The notes under the pieces: generated by a model | What the model was told of the DNA's origin: nothing | Seen by the model: the letters and a program-made list of their open reading frames with translations, nothing else | The model's database searches: none | Translations under genes and position numbers: made by a program | From: Bacillota bacterium | GTDB taxonomy: Bacteria; Bacillota; Clostridia; Lachnospirales; CAG-274 | Assembly (NCBI GenBank): GCA_017543265.1 | Contig: JAFYGI010000006.1 | Span: 62,001 to 126,000 of the forward strand | Direction: 5' to 3' | Length of the DNA stretch: 64,000 nucleotides | Part shown: positions 7,413-16,599 of the stretch, one piece after another | Numbering within the stretch: position 1 is the first letter of the stretch | Layout: each line of letters begins with the position of its first letter

Positions 7413-8570
7413 ATGAAAAAAGCAATTAAAAAGATAGTCGGCTTTATGGTACTCGGCTGTGTGATAGGCGGCGTTGTGGGCTTTTCCATACCGTTTACAA
7501 CGGGCTATCTTATCCCGAAGATAGAGGCAGACCGCGCTGAGGTACAGGAAAGCGCGGCAGCGGACACCACCGCCGACGATACGGTAAATGTTGAAAATAC
7601 GGTCAGCCTTGACGAGGCATCAAAAAACTCGATAGAGCTTATCAAAAAGCTTAAGCCGTCCGTAGTCTGCATTACAACAAAGGCTACAACGCGCGACTGG
7701 TTCAACCAGACCTATATAAGCGAGGGCGCAGGCTCGGGCGTTATCTTCCATGAGGACGAGAGCAATGTTTATATCGTGACCAATGCACACGTTGTTTCGG
7801 GCGCAAATCAGGTGCTTGTATCAGTATCCGAAAGCGACCTTGTTTCGGCAAGCCTTGTCGGCAAGGATGTAAACGCCGATATAGCGGTCATCAGCGTAAG
7901 CAAGGCAGACCTTAGCGCGGCAGGCATAACGGGCGTTACGGTTGCGGAATTCGGCAGCTCCTCGGCATTGCAGATGGGTGAAAGCGTTATTGCGATAGGC
8001 AATGCACTCGGCCGCGGAAACACGGCAACTGCGGGCATCGTCAGCGCACAGCAAAAAGAGGTCACAATAGGCGGCAAAAAGCTTACCGTTATACAGACCG
8101 ATGCGGCCATTAACCCCGGCAACAGCGGCGGCGCACTTATAAACAGCAAGGGTCAGGTAATAGGCATAAATACAGCCAAGCTGGCCACCACGGAGATAGA
8201 GGGCATAGGCTATGCGATAGCAAGTGATGTTGCAAAGCCCCTTATAGAGCAGCTTATGAACACAGAAGAAACACCCGCGCTTGGTATAAGTGTGGTAGAC
8301 CTGTCGGAAAGCGAGGCCCAGTATTACGGCCTGCCGCAGGCGGGCGTGGTAATAAGCAAGGTATTTACGGGCAGCGCCGCACAGGCAGCGGGTCTTGAAG
8401 TGGGCGACATAGTTACCGCCTTTAACGACAACCCCATCTTCACATCGGAGCAGCTTATAAACACCATACGCCAGCGCAAAGTGGGCGATACCGTCAGCAT
8501 TACGGTAGTCCGCGAGGGCGAAACACTCAGAAAGAGTGCAAAACTTACAAAGGCCAATACGGGCTTTTAA
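7413..8570 (+). CDS. Second HtrA/DegP-family serine protease with PDZ domain
   Basis: A 385-aa paralogue of the preceding protein, with SD GAGAGGTG. It lacks the long acidic N-terminal tail and begins with a membrane anchor (MVLGCVIGGVVGFSIPF). The triad is intact: His in TNAHVV, Asp in NADIAVI, Ser in NPGNSGGAL. One C-terminal PDZ (GISVVDLSE to the end) follows. DNA around the Ser motif is nearly the same in both genes, so they arose by tandem duplication. They are transcribed together and may form mixed trimers (inference). Confidence 0.93.
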   Translation: MKKAIKKIVGFMVLGCVIGGVVGFSIPFTTGYLIPKIEADRAEVQESAAADTTADDTVNVENTVSLDEASKNSIELIKKLKPSVVCITTKATTRDWFNQTYISEGAGSGVIFHEDESNVYIVTNAHVVSGANQVLVSVSESDLVSASLVGKDVNADIAVISVSKADLSAAGITGVTVAEFGSSSALQMGESVIAIGNALGRGNTATAGIVSAQQKEVTIGGKKLTVIQTDAAINPGNSGGALINSKGQVIGINTAKLATTEIEGIGYAIASDVAKPLIEQLMNTEETPALGISVVDLSESEAQYYGLPQAGVVISKVFTGSAAQAAGLEVGDIVTAFNDNPIFTSEQLINTIRQRKVGDTVSITVVREGETLRKSAKLTKANTGF

Positions 8571-8620
8571 TCAAAGGGATCATTCGTAATTCCTTTGATT
8601 ATGAGTTGATGAAAATATCC

Positions 8621-8659
8621 AAAAAAGGCACCCGCCATATTGCTTCGGGTGCCTTTTTG
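8621..8659. terminator. Bidirectional terminator between the HtrA pair and the ABC-F gene
   Basis: Long stem AAAAAAGGCACCCG with CGGGTGCCTTTTT, T runs in both directions, placed between convergent genes. A weaker inverted repeat (AATCAAAGG/CCTTTGATT, about 8571-8600) precedes it. Confidence 0.92.
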
Positions 8660-8661
8660 CA

Positions 8662-10554
8662 CTATTCCTGCAAGGACTCCCACTGCTCATAAAGCGCGGA
8701 AAGTTCCTCTTCAAGCTTTGTTTTTTTGTTGAATACCTCTGCCGACTTTGCGGCGCTGCTGAATACCTCCTCCTGCTCGAGCAGGCTGTCGCATTCGGCT
8801 ATCGCGGCCTCGGTCTCGGCTATCTTTTCCTCGATTTTGTTTATTTGGTTTTCAAGCTTGCGCCTTGCGGCCTGCTCCTGCTTTTGCTTTTTCCAGTCCA
8901 TACTGCTTTGTGTCTGCACGGCGGGCTGTATTTCATCGCTTGCGGCGGGGACAGACTTTGTTTCCAGATAATAGTCGTAATTACCCGGATAGCCGGTCAC
9001 ACCGTCGGGTGTCAGCTCCAGCACGCGGGTAGCGGTACGGTTTATAAAATAGCGGTCGTGGGATATGTACAGCACGGTGCCGGGATAGTTTATAAGCGCG
9101 TTTTCCAGTATTTCCTTGCTGTTAAGGTCAAGATGGTTCGTCGGCTCGTCAAGGATAAGAAAATTTGCCTTGCCGAGCATTATCTTTGCAAGTGCGACAC
9201 GTCCCTTTTCACCGCCGCTGAGCGAGGATATGGTCTTGAATACATCATCGCCCGTAAACACAAAGGCGGCAAGAGCATTTCTTATGGCAAGGTTTGACAG
9301 GGTGGGGTGGGTGTCCGACACTTCGTCAAAAATGGTCTTGTCAAGCGACAGATCCTCCTGCTCCTGGTCATAGTAGCCTATAAACACATTTGCGCCAAGA
9401 ACGCTGCTGCCCGCATCGGGAGCCAGCCTTTGCATTATTATTTTAAAAAGCGTGGTCTTGCCTATGCCGTTTGCGCCGATAAGGGCAATTCTTTCGCCCT
9501 TTTTTATCTCAAAGTTTACATTTTTGAAAAGCCGTCTGCCGTCAAAGCCTTTTTCAAGCCCCTTTACGGTCAGCACGTCATTGCCGCTCTCCCTTTCGGG
9601 CGTAAAGGCAAGACGTATCTTATCGGGCAGATTTTCGGGAGCCTCGACCAAATCTATCTTTTCAAGCTGCTTTTCGCGGCTTTCCGCGCGTTTTATGGAT
9701 TTTTCGCGGTTGAACGAGCGCAGCTTTTCTATCACCTGCTGCTGATGCTTTATCTCGCGCTGCTGGTTTATAAAATGCCTGCGCTGTATCTCTCTTTCGG
9801 TCTCCTTTTGGGTCACATAAAAGCTGTAGTTGCCGAAGTATACGCTTGATCTGCCGTTTTCTATCTCTATGGTCTTTTTTGTGACGCGGTTAAGGAAATA
9901 GCGGTCGTGAGAGATTATGATAAGGCTGTTGGGATAGCCGTTCAAATAGTCCTCCAGCCACCCGATGCTGTCTATATCAAGGTGGTTTGTGGGCTCGTCA
10001 AGCAAAAGCAGGTCGGGCGCGGAAAGCAGCAAGCGTCCCAGCGCAACACGGGTCTTTTGCCCGCCCGAAAGCGTGTGTATGGGCTTGTAAAACTCGCTTT
10101 CGTCAAAGCCCAGACCCTTTATAACACCGCGTATGCGGCTTTGGTACTCATAGCCGTTTTTCTGCTCCAGCTCGTGCGAAAGGGTGGAGTAATCCTGCAT
10201 ATTTTTCTCAAGCGCCTCACCCGAAAGGGAGGACATCTGCTGCTCCAGCGTGCGCATTTCGTCCTCTATTGCGATAACATCGTCAAAAACCGTCAAAAGC
10301 TCGTCATAAATGCTCTTTTCGCTGTCTATTTCAAGCGACTGCGAAAAATAGCCCACCTTTGCCGTCTTTGGCAGAAATATCTCGCCCGCATCCGCCGACA
10401 TCTCACCCGTGATTATCTTGAACAGGGTCGATTTGCCCGCGCCGTTTACGCCGATAAGCGCCGCCTTTTCCTTTTCCTCCAGGGTAAAGGTCACATTTTT
10501 TAAGACCTCCTCAACACCGAAGGCCTTTTGTATGTCTTTTAAACCTATTATCAT
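8662..10554 (-). CDS. ABC-F family ribosome-associated ATPase
   Basis: Soluble protein (630 aa) with two ABC cassettes and no membrane helices. Walker A GVNGAGKST and GANGIGKTT; signatures LSGGQKTR and LSGGEKGR; Walker B LLLLDEPTNHLD and FLILDEPTNHLD. A charged inter-domain linker (about 240-310) and a C-terminal coiled coil rich in Glu, Lys and Ala resemble Uup/YkpA-type members. ABC-F proteins act on stalled ribosomes; some give antibiotic resistance, but nothing here marks it as a resistance protein. ATG 10554 is 1 nt beyond the upstream stop; a GTG at 10563 is an alternative. Last gene of the his-containing run. Confidence 0.93.
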   Translation of the reverse strand: MIIGLKDIQKAFGVEEVLKNVTFTLEEKEKAALIGVNGAGKSTLFKIITGEMSADAGEIFLPKTAKVGYFSQSLEIDSEKSIYDELLTVFDDVIAIEDEMRTLEQQMSSLSGEALEKNMQDYSTLSHELEQKNGYEYQSRIRGVIKGLGFDESEFYKPIHTLSGGQKTRVALGRLLLSAPDLLLLDEPTNHLDIDSIGWLEDYLNGYPNSLIIISHDRYFLNRVTKKTIEIENGRSSVYFGNYSFYVTQKETEREIQRRHFINQQREIKHQQQVIEKLRSFNREKSIKRAESREKQLEKIDLVEAPENLPDKIRLAFTPERESGNDVLTVKGLEKGFDGRRLFKNVNFEIKKGERIALIGANGIGKTTLFKIIMQRLAPDAGSSVLGANVFIGYYDQEQEDLSLDKTIFDEVSDTHPTLSNLAIRNALAAFVFTGDDVFKTISSLSGGEKGRVALAKIMLGKANFLILDEPTNHLDLNSKEILENALINYPGTVLYISHDRYFINRTATRVLELTPDGVTGYPGNYDYYLETKSVPAASDEIQPAVQTQSSMDWKKQKQEQAARRKLENQINKIEEKIAETEAAIAECDSLLEQEEVFSSAAKSAEVFNKKTKLEEELSALYEQWESLQE

Positions 10555-10555
10555 T

Positions 10556-10942
10556 TTAATCACCCAAGGCGTTAAAGTGCCTTCTGTATCTTTTCGGTAT
10601 ATTTATATCACAAAAATAATCAATTTCGGAGAGAAAATGCGATATTGCCGTAAAACCGTCATTGTAAAATGCCTTTATGCGCTTTTCGCGGTTAGTTATG
10701 CCTTTATAATCCACAGGACATACAAAGGTCCAGTCGGCTGTCTCATCGTCAAAAATTATCCTGAAATATTTGTCAAGGCTGCGGCTGTCAAGACCTGCCT
10801 TTTCAAGCAGGATATGATGCTCGACCCCCTCGTCCAAAAGCCCGATCACAGCAGTTTCCCCGCTGTAGGAAATAAGTGCGAGTTTGGGCTCGTTTGTGCT
10901 TAAAATATCTTCGTTTTGCTCCGAATAGATCTTTATTTCCAT
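10556..10942 (-). CDS. Unknown 128-aa protein downstream of hisE
   Basis: An uninterrupted frame packed between hisE (7 bp) and the ABC-F gene, with codon use like its neighbours, so very probably real. It starts MEIKIYSEQNEDIL and looks like an alpha/beta cytoplasmic protein. There is no signal peptide, membrane segment or motif I recognise. A basic patch (NIPKRYRRHF) lies near the C terminus. SD: GAGGACGAT, 6-8 nt before ATG 10942, overlapping the end of hisE. No function can be assigned. Confidence 0.75.
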   Translation of the reverse strand: MEIKIYSEQNEDILSTNEPKLALISYSGETAVIGLLDEGVEHHILLEKAGLDSRSLDKYFRIIFDDETADWTFVCPVDYKGITNREKRIKAFYNDGFTAISHFLSEIDYFCDINIPKRYRRHFNALGD

Positions 10943-10949
10943 ATCGTCC

Positions 10950-11309
10950 TCAATTTATCACGGTCTCGTCCGTGCGGTTCTCGGCCTTTCTTTTGGCCTC
11001 TTTTTCGATATTCATGTTTTCCTTTTCGCGGCGGCGCGTAAGCTCTGCGGCGATATCGTCCCAGGTTATGCCCAGCTCGCACATCATGACCTCGGTGTGG
11101 AAAAGTACGTCGCATACCTCGCCGACCACCTCGTCGTTTTTCTTGTCCTTTGCCGCGATTATTACCTCGGTGGCTTCTTCACCTATCTTTTTAAGTATCT
11201 TGTCGATACCCTTGCCGAAAAGATAGCTTGTATACGAGCCCTCCTGCGGCTCTGCCTTTCTTTTTTGTATGACCTCAAATTCCTGTGTAAGTGCGTCCTG
11301 TAAGTTCAT
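10950..11309 (-). CDS. hisE: Phosphoribosyl-ATP pyrophosphatase
   Basis: Second step of histidine synthesis: PR-ATP to PR-AMP plus PPi. 119 aa with the MazG-like motifs SYTSYLFGKGIDKILKKIGE, EATEVIIAAK and GEVCDVLFH, which hold the metal-binding acidic residues. The start at 11309 follows AAGGAG; a longer frame to 11345 overlaps hisI and lacks an SD. The Lys/Glu/Asn-rich C-terminal tail is longer than usual. Separate from hisI, unlike the fused form in many bacteria. Confidence 0.95.
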   Translation of the reverse strand: MNLQDALTQEFEVIQKRKAEPQEGSYTSYLFGKGIDKILKKIGEEATEVIIAAKDKKNDEVVGEVCDVLFHTEVMMCELGITWDDIAAELTRRREKENMNIEKEAKRKAENRTDETVIN

Positions 11310-11328
11310 AATATTCTCCTTTTTTGAT

Positions 11329-11655
11329 TTATTCCTTTGGTTCAAATTCCTCTATTTTTCTGTAAAAACAGCTGCGGTTTCCCGTATGGCAGGCAGCCCC
11401 CACCTGGTCTATAAGCAGCAATATGGTATCACAGTCGCAGTCGTAGCGTATTTCCTTTACATACTGGAAATGCCCGCTGGTCTCGCCCTTTACCCAAAGG
11501 CTTTGGCGCGAGCGGCTGTAATATGTACCCTTGCCCGTTTTAAGCGTCAGGTCAAAGGCCTCCTGGTTCATATAGGCAAGCATTAAAACCTCTTTTGTTT
11601 TGTAGTCCTGTGCAATAACGGGTACAAGCCCCTGCTCGTTAAACTTTATTTCCAT
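11329..11655 (-). CDS. hisI: Phosphoribosyl-AMP cyclohydrolase
   Basis: Third step of histidine synthesis, opening the adenine ring of PR-AMP. 108 aa, normal for the stand-alone enzyme. It has the Zn/Mg ligand motifs DCDCD and [12 protein letters not shown] and the conserved [22 protein letters not shown] lies before ATG 11655. Lies 8 bp after hisF. Confidence 0.97.
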   Translation of the reverse strand: MEIKFNEQGLVPVIAQDYKTKEVLMLAYMNQEAFDLTLKTGKGTYYSRSRQSLWVKGETSGHFQYVKEIRYDCDCDTILLLIDQVGAACHTGNRSCFYRKIEEFEPKE

Positions 11656-11663
11656 AATTTACC

Positions 11664-12428
11664 TCATTTCAGTCTGACGGGTATTCCCTCTTTATCAAGA
11701 TACTTTTTCAGATCGGCTATATCCATTTCCCTGTAGTGGAAAAGGCTTGCCGCAAGTGCCGCCTCTGCGCCGCCGTCCGTAAGTGCCTCGGCAAAATGCT
11801 CCATTGTGCCCGCGCCGCCGCTTGCAATAACGGGTATCTGCACGCTGCTTGAAATAGCCTTTGTCAGCGGTATATCATAGCCCGCCTTGGTGCCGTCACA
11901 GTCCATACTTGTCAAAAGTATCTCGCCCGCGCCCAGCTTTTCGGCTTTTATTGCCCATTCTATCGCATCTATGCCCGTATTTACGCGGCCGCCGTTTAAA
12001 TAAACATCAAAGCCGCTGCCGTCTTGGCGCCTTTTTGCATCAATAGCCACGACAACACATTGACTGCCGAAACGCTCCGCCGCTTCGGTTATAAGCTCGG
12101 GACGCTTTATCGCCGCGGAGTTTACCGAAATTTTATCCGCACCCGCAGATAAAATAGCGCGGAAGTCCTCGATAGTCCTTATGCCGCCACCGACCGTAAG
12201 GGGGATAAATACCTCCTCGGCCGTTCTTGACACCACGTCAAGCATAATATTTCGCGCATCCGAGGATGCGGTTATATCCAAAAATACAATTTCATCCGCA
12301 AGCGATTTGTTGTAGTATGATGCTATCTCAACGGGGTCGCCCGCATCCCTTAAATTAACAAAATTTACTCCTTTTACCACCCTGCCGTTGTTTACGTCAA
12401 GGCAGGGGATTATCCTCTTTGTGTGCAT
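11664..12428 (-). CDS. hisF: Imidazole glycerol phosphate synthase, cyclase subunit
   Basis: TIM-barrel subunit (254 aa) that uses ammonia from HisH to form IGP and AICAR. Family start [20 protein letters not shown] with catalytic Asp, DITAS, the phosphate sites VGGGIR and ASGGAG, and the second catalytic Asp in [21 protein letters not shown] for ATG 12428 lies inside the end of the preceding yitT-like gene (32-bp overlap). The partner hisH is not in this window. Confidence 0.97.
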   Translation of the reverse strand: MHTKRIIPCLDVNNGRVVKGVNFVNLRDAGDPVEIASYYNKSLADEIVFLDITASSDARNIMLDVVSRTAEEVFIPLTVGGGIRTIEDFRAILSAGADKISVNSAAIKRPELITEAAERFGSQCVVVAIDAKRRQDGSGFDVYLNGGRVNTGIDAIEWAIKAEKLGAGEILLTSMDCDGTKAGYDIPLTKAISSSVQIPVIASGGAGTMEHFAEALTDGGAEAALAASLFHYREMDIADLKKYLDKEGIPVRLK

Positions 12429-13284
12429 TTTTTACTCCTTTTTTCTTTATATGTGCTCCTACTATATCCGACACATCGGAAATGGTTGCAAAGGCCGAGC
12501 CTTCGTCCTCTTTTATTATTCGCTTCATCTCGCTTAATTCAATTCTTGTTACAACACAGTACAGCACGGTCTTTTTGCCGCTTATAAGGCCCTCGCCCGT
12601 TAAAAGCGTAACGGTGCGGCCAAGCTGCTTGTATATCTCCTCGGCTATGCGTTCGCCGTTTTCGGTGATTATCATTACCGCCTTGCCCTGTTCAAGCCCC
12701 GTTTCCACCGTGTCTATCACCTTTGATGTGATAAAGTAGGTCAGTATGCTGTAAAGCGCCCTGTCGGGGCCGAAAATAAAGCCCGCTATGGTGTAGATGA
12801 TAAGGTTAAAGCCCAGTATTATCTGACCCGTTGAAAATTGGGTGCGCTTGCTTATCAAAAGCGAGAGCGTGTCCATACCGTCAACACAGCCGCCGCCGCG
12901 CATAACAAGCCCAACGCCCACGCCGAGAAACAGGCCGCCGTAGACCGTGGCAAGCAAAGGGTCGTCGGTTATCTCGTGCAGCTCCTCAAAATTGGCAAGT
13001 GCAAGGGAAAACACTATCATTGCGTAGGTCGCCTTGAATGCAAAGGTCTTGCCGAGCTGCTTAAGCCCGAGTATCAAAAACGGGATATTTATAACCACTA
13101 TAAAAAGGCTCAGCGGTATTTTTGTCAGATTGTTCAGGATAATTGAAATACCCACAATGCCGCCGTCAAGTATCTGCTTTGCGACCAGAAATTCCTCAAT
13201 GGCAAAGGCGGCTATGACCGCCCCGAGGGTTATTATAAAATACGAAATTATCAGTTGTATGCGGTTTGCTTTTTTCTGCGGCAT
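12397..13284 (-). CDS. YitT-family membrane protein (DUF161/DUF2179)
   Basis: A 295-aa protein with five to six membrane helices, including motifs [20 protein letters not shown] and [17 protein letters not shown] typical of the YitT family, then a cytoplasmic DUF2179 domain (about 215-285) with [20 protein letters not shown]. The family's transport substrate is unknown. The gene is inserted between hisA (12 bp) and hisF, and its last 32 bp overlap hisF, including the hisF ribosome binding site, so translation of the two is probably linked. Confidence 0.9.
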   Translation of the reverse strand: MPQKKANRIQLIISYFIITLGAVIAAFAIEEFLVAKQILDGGIVGISIILNNLTKIPLSLFIVVINIPFLILGLKQLGKTFAFKATYAMIVFSLALANFEELHEITDDPLLATVYGGLFLGVGVGLVMRGGGCVDGMDTLSLLISKRTQFSTGQIILGFNLIIYTIAGFIFGPDRALYSILTYFITSKVIDTVETGLEQGKAVMIITENGERIAEEIYKQLGRTVTLLTGEGLISGKKTVLYCVVTRIELSEMKRIIKEDEGSAFATISDVSDIVGAHIKKKGVKNAHKEDNPLP

Positions 13285-13296
13285 ACTATCGCCTCT

Positions 13297-14010
13297 TTAC
13301 TGAAATTTTTTAATGACTTCCGACAGATCGAGTGCGCCGTTAAACAGCGCCTTACCGATAATAACGCCCGCAGCGCCTATAGATCGCACGTTTTCAAGGT
13401 CCTTCATGGTGCTTACGCCGCCGCTTGCTATTATATCCATGCCTGTTTTTTCAATAAGCTCCTTGGTCGCCTCGATATTGGGGCCGCTCATCATGCCGTC
13501 CTTTGAGATATCGGTGTAAATAACGTCCTTAACGCCGTAGGCCTTCATTTTAAGGCAAAGATCGACAGCGGATATCTCGCTGACTTCCTCCCAGCCAGAA
13601 ATGGCTGCCATGCCGTTTTTGGCATCCACCCCGAGGGCTATCTTTGTGCCGTGGCGCTTTACGGCATCCTCCACCAGCCACGGGCTTTTGACAGCTGCCG
13701 TGCCGATGATAACGCGGGATGCACCCGCCTCTATACGCTCGTCTATGTCCTGCATGGTACGCACGCCGCCGCCCGTTTCAATGGGTATGTCATACGCATT
13801 TTTGATGTTTTTGATTATGTCTATTACAAATGTCTTGCCGTAGCGTGCCCCGTCAAGGTCAACCAGATGTATGTAGGTCGCACCCTTGTCTATCCAATTT
13901 TTTGCGGCGGATACGGGGTCGTCGTTAAATACCTCCACATTGTCAAAACGCCCCTGTGTCAGGCGCACGGCCTTGCCGTCTATTATATCTATTGCAGGGT
14001 ATATCTGCAT
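13297..14010 (-). CDS. hisA: Phosphoribosylformimino-AICAR ribotide isomerase (HisA)
   Basis: Fourth step of histidine synthesis (ProFAR to PRFAR). A TIM barrel (237 aa) with IYPAIDIIDGKAVRL (catalytic Asp), ETGGGVRT, the second catalytic Asp in YTDISKDGM and IASGGVS. The start at ATG 14010 has GAGGAG at 8-nt spacing; a GTG at 14019 overlaps the SD. First gene after the promoter at 14045-14073, so this run lacks the usual leading hisG, hisD, hisB and hisH. Confidence 0.96.
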   Translation of the reverse strand: MQIYPAIDIIDGKAVRLTQGRFDNVEVFNDDPVSAAKNWIDKGATYIHLVDLDGARYGKTFVIDIIKNIKNAYDIPIETGGGVRTMQDIDERIEAGASRVIIGTAAVKSPWLVEDAVKRHGTKIALGVDAKNGMAAISGWEEVSEISAVDLCLKMKAYGVKDVIYTDISKDGMMSGPNIEATKELIEKTGMDIIASGGVSTMKDLENVRSIGAAGVIIGKALFNGALDLSEVIKKFQ

Positions 14011-14044
14011 ATGTGTCACTCCTCTTTAAAGCATATTATTAAAT

Positions 14045-14073
14045 AGTATAACACATCTGCGGCAAAAAATCAA
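14045..14073 (-). promoter_or_regulatory. Promoter of the hisA run
   Basis: On the minus strand TTGATT (14073-14068), 17 bp, TATACT (14050-14045). Confidence 0.65.
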
Positions 14074-14120
14074 ATCCTGTTTTTTCGTCTGCAATATTAT
14101 GGAAATACATTAACAAAACC

Positions 14121-14149
14121 TTGCTAAAAAAGCGCTGTTATGTTATAAT
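14121..14149 (+). promoter_or_regulatory. Promoter of the SLH gene at 14204
   Basis: TTGCTA (14121-14126), 17 bp, TATAAT (14144-14149), back to back with the his promoter. Confidence 0.68.
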
Positions 14150-14203
14150 CATAATATATATTGCGGATGCAAGCTTTTTATAAAGGAAAGGTGGTTTGAC
14201 CAA

Positions 14204-15463
14204 ATGAAAAGATTTATTGTTGCTTCGGCCATAGCGGCTATGCTTGCGGCACAGCCTGCGTTTTGCTCCACGGCGGACGAGTATGGCTTTACGGCGCAAA
14301 AGGGCACGATCATCAGCTATGTGGGCACAGAGGAGTTTATTCTTGTACCTGCACAGTCGGACGGCAAGCCCGTTACCAAAATAGGCGAAAAGGCCTTTGC
14401 GGGACAAAAGGCAAAGGATATACAGATAGAGTCCGGCATAAAAAGTATAGAAAAGGATGCCTTTCGCGGTGCGCAGATGAGCTCGCTGGCTATATGCGAC
14501 ACAATGGAAAGCGTTGCCGAGGGGGCATTTGCGGAGTGCAAAAATCTTGCCAACGTGACGGTGGTCAATGCCGATACACGCTTTGAAAAGGGCGCTTTTG
14601 CCAAGACGGGCAATATTGTTTTCTGGATAGACTGCTCTACAAGCTGGGCGGAGGAACAGCGTCTGCTGGACAACCTTGTCGAGGCAAAGGGTGACGACAA
14701 CCTTGAAATAGAAAAGATACACGATTACACGGTAGACGACAACGGTGTTTATATCTGCAGCTGGTGCGGTGACAAATACGACCCGGGCAAGGATATCATC
14801 GGCGAGGGCGGCCTTCTGGATGACGGACGTGAGCCCGGCGAGGGGGACGGTCCGATGGACGGCGGCGGCCCCGATGCGAGCGCGTGGGACATAAACGGCG
14901 ACGGCAAGTGGGGCGAGCCCACATTTGCGGATGTGCCGAAGGATGCGTGGTATTTTGACTATGTGGAAACTGCGGCGGAAGCGGGCATTTTAAGCGGCAA
15001 GGGCGACGGCAGATTTGCTCCCGACGACAATATTACCGTGGCGGAGGCTGTCAAGATAGCGGCCTGCGCTTATGCACAGGCGCAAAATGCCACTATTACG
15101 GGCGGCGGTGAAAACTGGTATGACAAATATGTTGACTATGCAAAAAGCTTTGGCATTATCGAACCGCACGTTACCCTTGATTATACCAAGCCCGCCACCC
15201 GTGCGGAGGTAGCCTACCTGTTCTCGCGTGCGGATGTGACACAAAAGTATATAAACGATGTGCCGATAACCGACATCCCCGATGTTGACGGCGACACGCC
15301 GTATTATCACGAAATTATAGATATGTATAACCTTGGCGCGGCTGTGGGCAGCGATGCGGCCTATACCTTCCATCCGGGCGACAATATCAAGCGCAGCGAG
15401 GCGGCGGCTATGATAGTCAGGATAGTCGATCAAAGCTATCGTATAGAACTGCCCAAGGGCTGA
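14204..15463 (+). CDS. Secreted SLH-domain protein with BspA-like leucine-rich repeats
   Basis: 419 aa. A signal peptide (1-21, ending FCSTA) is followed by BspA/LRR_5-like repeats (about 45-150; IGEKAFAG, IEKDAFRG, VAEGAFAE, FEKGAFAK), a short segment with a CSWC cysteine pair (about 185) and a Gly/Asp linker (about 200-235). Three SLH-like repeats (about 241-412; FADVPKDAWYFDYVETAAEAGI, then NWYDKYVDYAKSFGII, then TPYYHEIIDMYNLG) complete it. SLH domains hold proteins on the cell wall through secondary polymers; LRR_5 repeats often bind partners. Own promoter; SD AAAGGAAAGG. Confidence 0.9.
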   Translation: MKRFIVASAIAAMLAAQPAFCSTADEYGFTAQKGTIISYVGTEEFILVPAQSDGKPVTKIGEKAFAGQKAKDIQIESGIKSIEKDAFRGAQMSSLAICDTMESVAEGAFAECKNLANVTVVNADTRFEKGAFAKTGNIVFWIDCSTSWAEEQRLLDNLVEAKGDDNLEIEKIHDYTVDDNGVYICSWCGDKYDPGKDIIGEGGLLDDGREPGEGDGPMDGGGPDASAWDINGDGKWGEPTFADVPKDAWYFDYVETAAEAGILSGKGDGRFAPDDNITVAEAVKIAACAYAQAQNATITGGGENWYDKYVDYAKSFGIIEPHVTLDYTKPATRAEVAYLFSRADVTQKYINDVPITDIPDVDGDTPYYHEIIDMYNLGAAVGSDAAYTFHPGDNIKRSEAAAMIVRIVDQSYRIELPKG

Positions 15464-15490
15464 AAATAATACAAAAAGGTCGGTGTTAAT

Positions 15491-16576
15491 ATGCAGTCAA
15501 GCAGCTTGCACGGCGGGGATCTGGACGAGATCTCCCGTCTGTACGGCATAGACAAAAGCAAAATAATGAATTTCAGCGGCAATGTAAATCCGCTGGGTCT
15601 GCCCGACAGCGTAAAACGGGCAATAGCGCAGAATGTGGATGCGGCTACGGGCTACCCCGATGTGGAGTACAGGGCGCTGCGCGGTGCCATAGCGCAGTAC
15701 ACGGGCGCAAAAGCGGAGCACATAACGGCGGGCAACGGCTCGACCGAGCTTATAACGGGCTTTATCAAGGCGGTCATGCCAAAAAAGGCTATCATCGCGG
15801 AGCCCGCTTATTCGGAGTATCTGCGCATACTGTCGCAGACGGGCTGTGAGACCGTGCTTTCGCCAATGAACGAAAAAAACGATTTTATGCCCGATCCCGA
15901 TGCCTTTGACATAACGGACGATACGGATCTTCTGGTCATCTGCAACCCCAACAACCCCACGGGTACATATCTTACCGCAAAGCAGATAGCGGCACTTGCG
16001 CGGCGCTGTAAGCAGCACGGCTGTTTTATTATGATAGACGAGACCTATGTGGAGTTTGCCGATGCGGCGGAGCATATCTCCGCGGTGGAGCTGACGGGCG
16101 AGTACGACAATATCGGCGTTATACGCGGCACATCCAAGTTTTTTGCCTGTCCGGGGTTAAGGCTCGGCTACGGCATAACGGGCAATAAGGCCGTGCTTGA
16201 CAAGGTGGTGCAAAGCCGCGACCTGTGGAGCGTAAATGTCTTTGCGGAGCTTGCGGGCTGCGTTATGTTTACCGATACGGATTTTATACGCAAAACGCGC
16301 GGCCTTATCAATACCGAAAGGGCACGCATACGCAGGGAGCTTGGGGCGCTCGATAAATTAAAGCTTTACAATACGCAGTCAAATTTCTTTCTGGTTAAGA
16401 TACTTGGCGGCGATATAACGGCAAAAGAGCTGTTTTTAAGGCTGATAGAAAAGAATATCCTGATACGCAATGCGGACAACTTTCCGTTTCTGGACGAAAC
16501 GTATTTCCGCTTTTGCATCCTCTCACCCGAGGAAAACGATATACTGCTTGACAGCCTGAAAGAAATATTCAAATAA
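15491..16576 (+). CDS. PLP-dependent aminotransferase, HisC/CobD type
   Basis: A 361-aa fold-type I enzyme. The start LHGGDLDEISRLYG and NFSGNVNPLGLP are typical of the histidinol-phosphate aminotransferase / threonine-phosphate decarboxylase group. NPNNPTGTYL, DETYVEF and RGTSKFFACPGLRLGYG (PLP lysine in TSK) are conserved. No cobalamin gene is near and the his genes lie divergently 1.5 kb away, so a HisC role is possible, but the HGG-D start resembles CobD proteins. Substrate unresolved. Confidence 0.85.
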   Translation: MQSSSLHGGDLDEISRLYGIDKSKIMNFSGNVNPLGLPDSVKRAIAQNVDAATGYPDVEYRALRGAIAQYTGAKAEHITAGNGSTELITGFIKAVMPKKAIIAEPAYSEYLRILSQTGCETVLSPMNEKNDFMPDPDAFDITDDTDLLVICNPNNPTGTYLTAKQIAALARRCKQHGCFIMIDETYVEFADAAEHISAVELTGEYDNIGVIRGTSKFFACPGLRLGYGITGNKAVLDKVVQSRDLWSVNVFAELAGCVMFTDTDFIRKTRGLINTERARIRRELGALDKLKLYNTQSNFFLVKILGGDITAKELFLRLIEKNILIRNADNFPFLDETYFRFCILSPEENDILLDSLKEIFK

Positions 16577-16599
16577 ACCGAAAAGAGGAGGAAATTTTT

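Noticed and set aside
8662..10554. ABC-F protein as an antibiotic-resistance determinant
   Set aside because: Sequence features fit housekeeping Uup/YkpA-like members; no leader-peptide attenuator or resistance context is seen.
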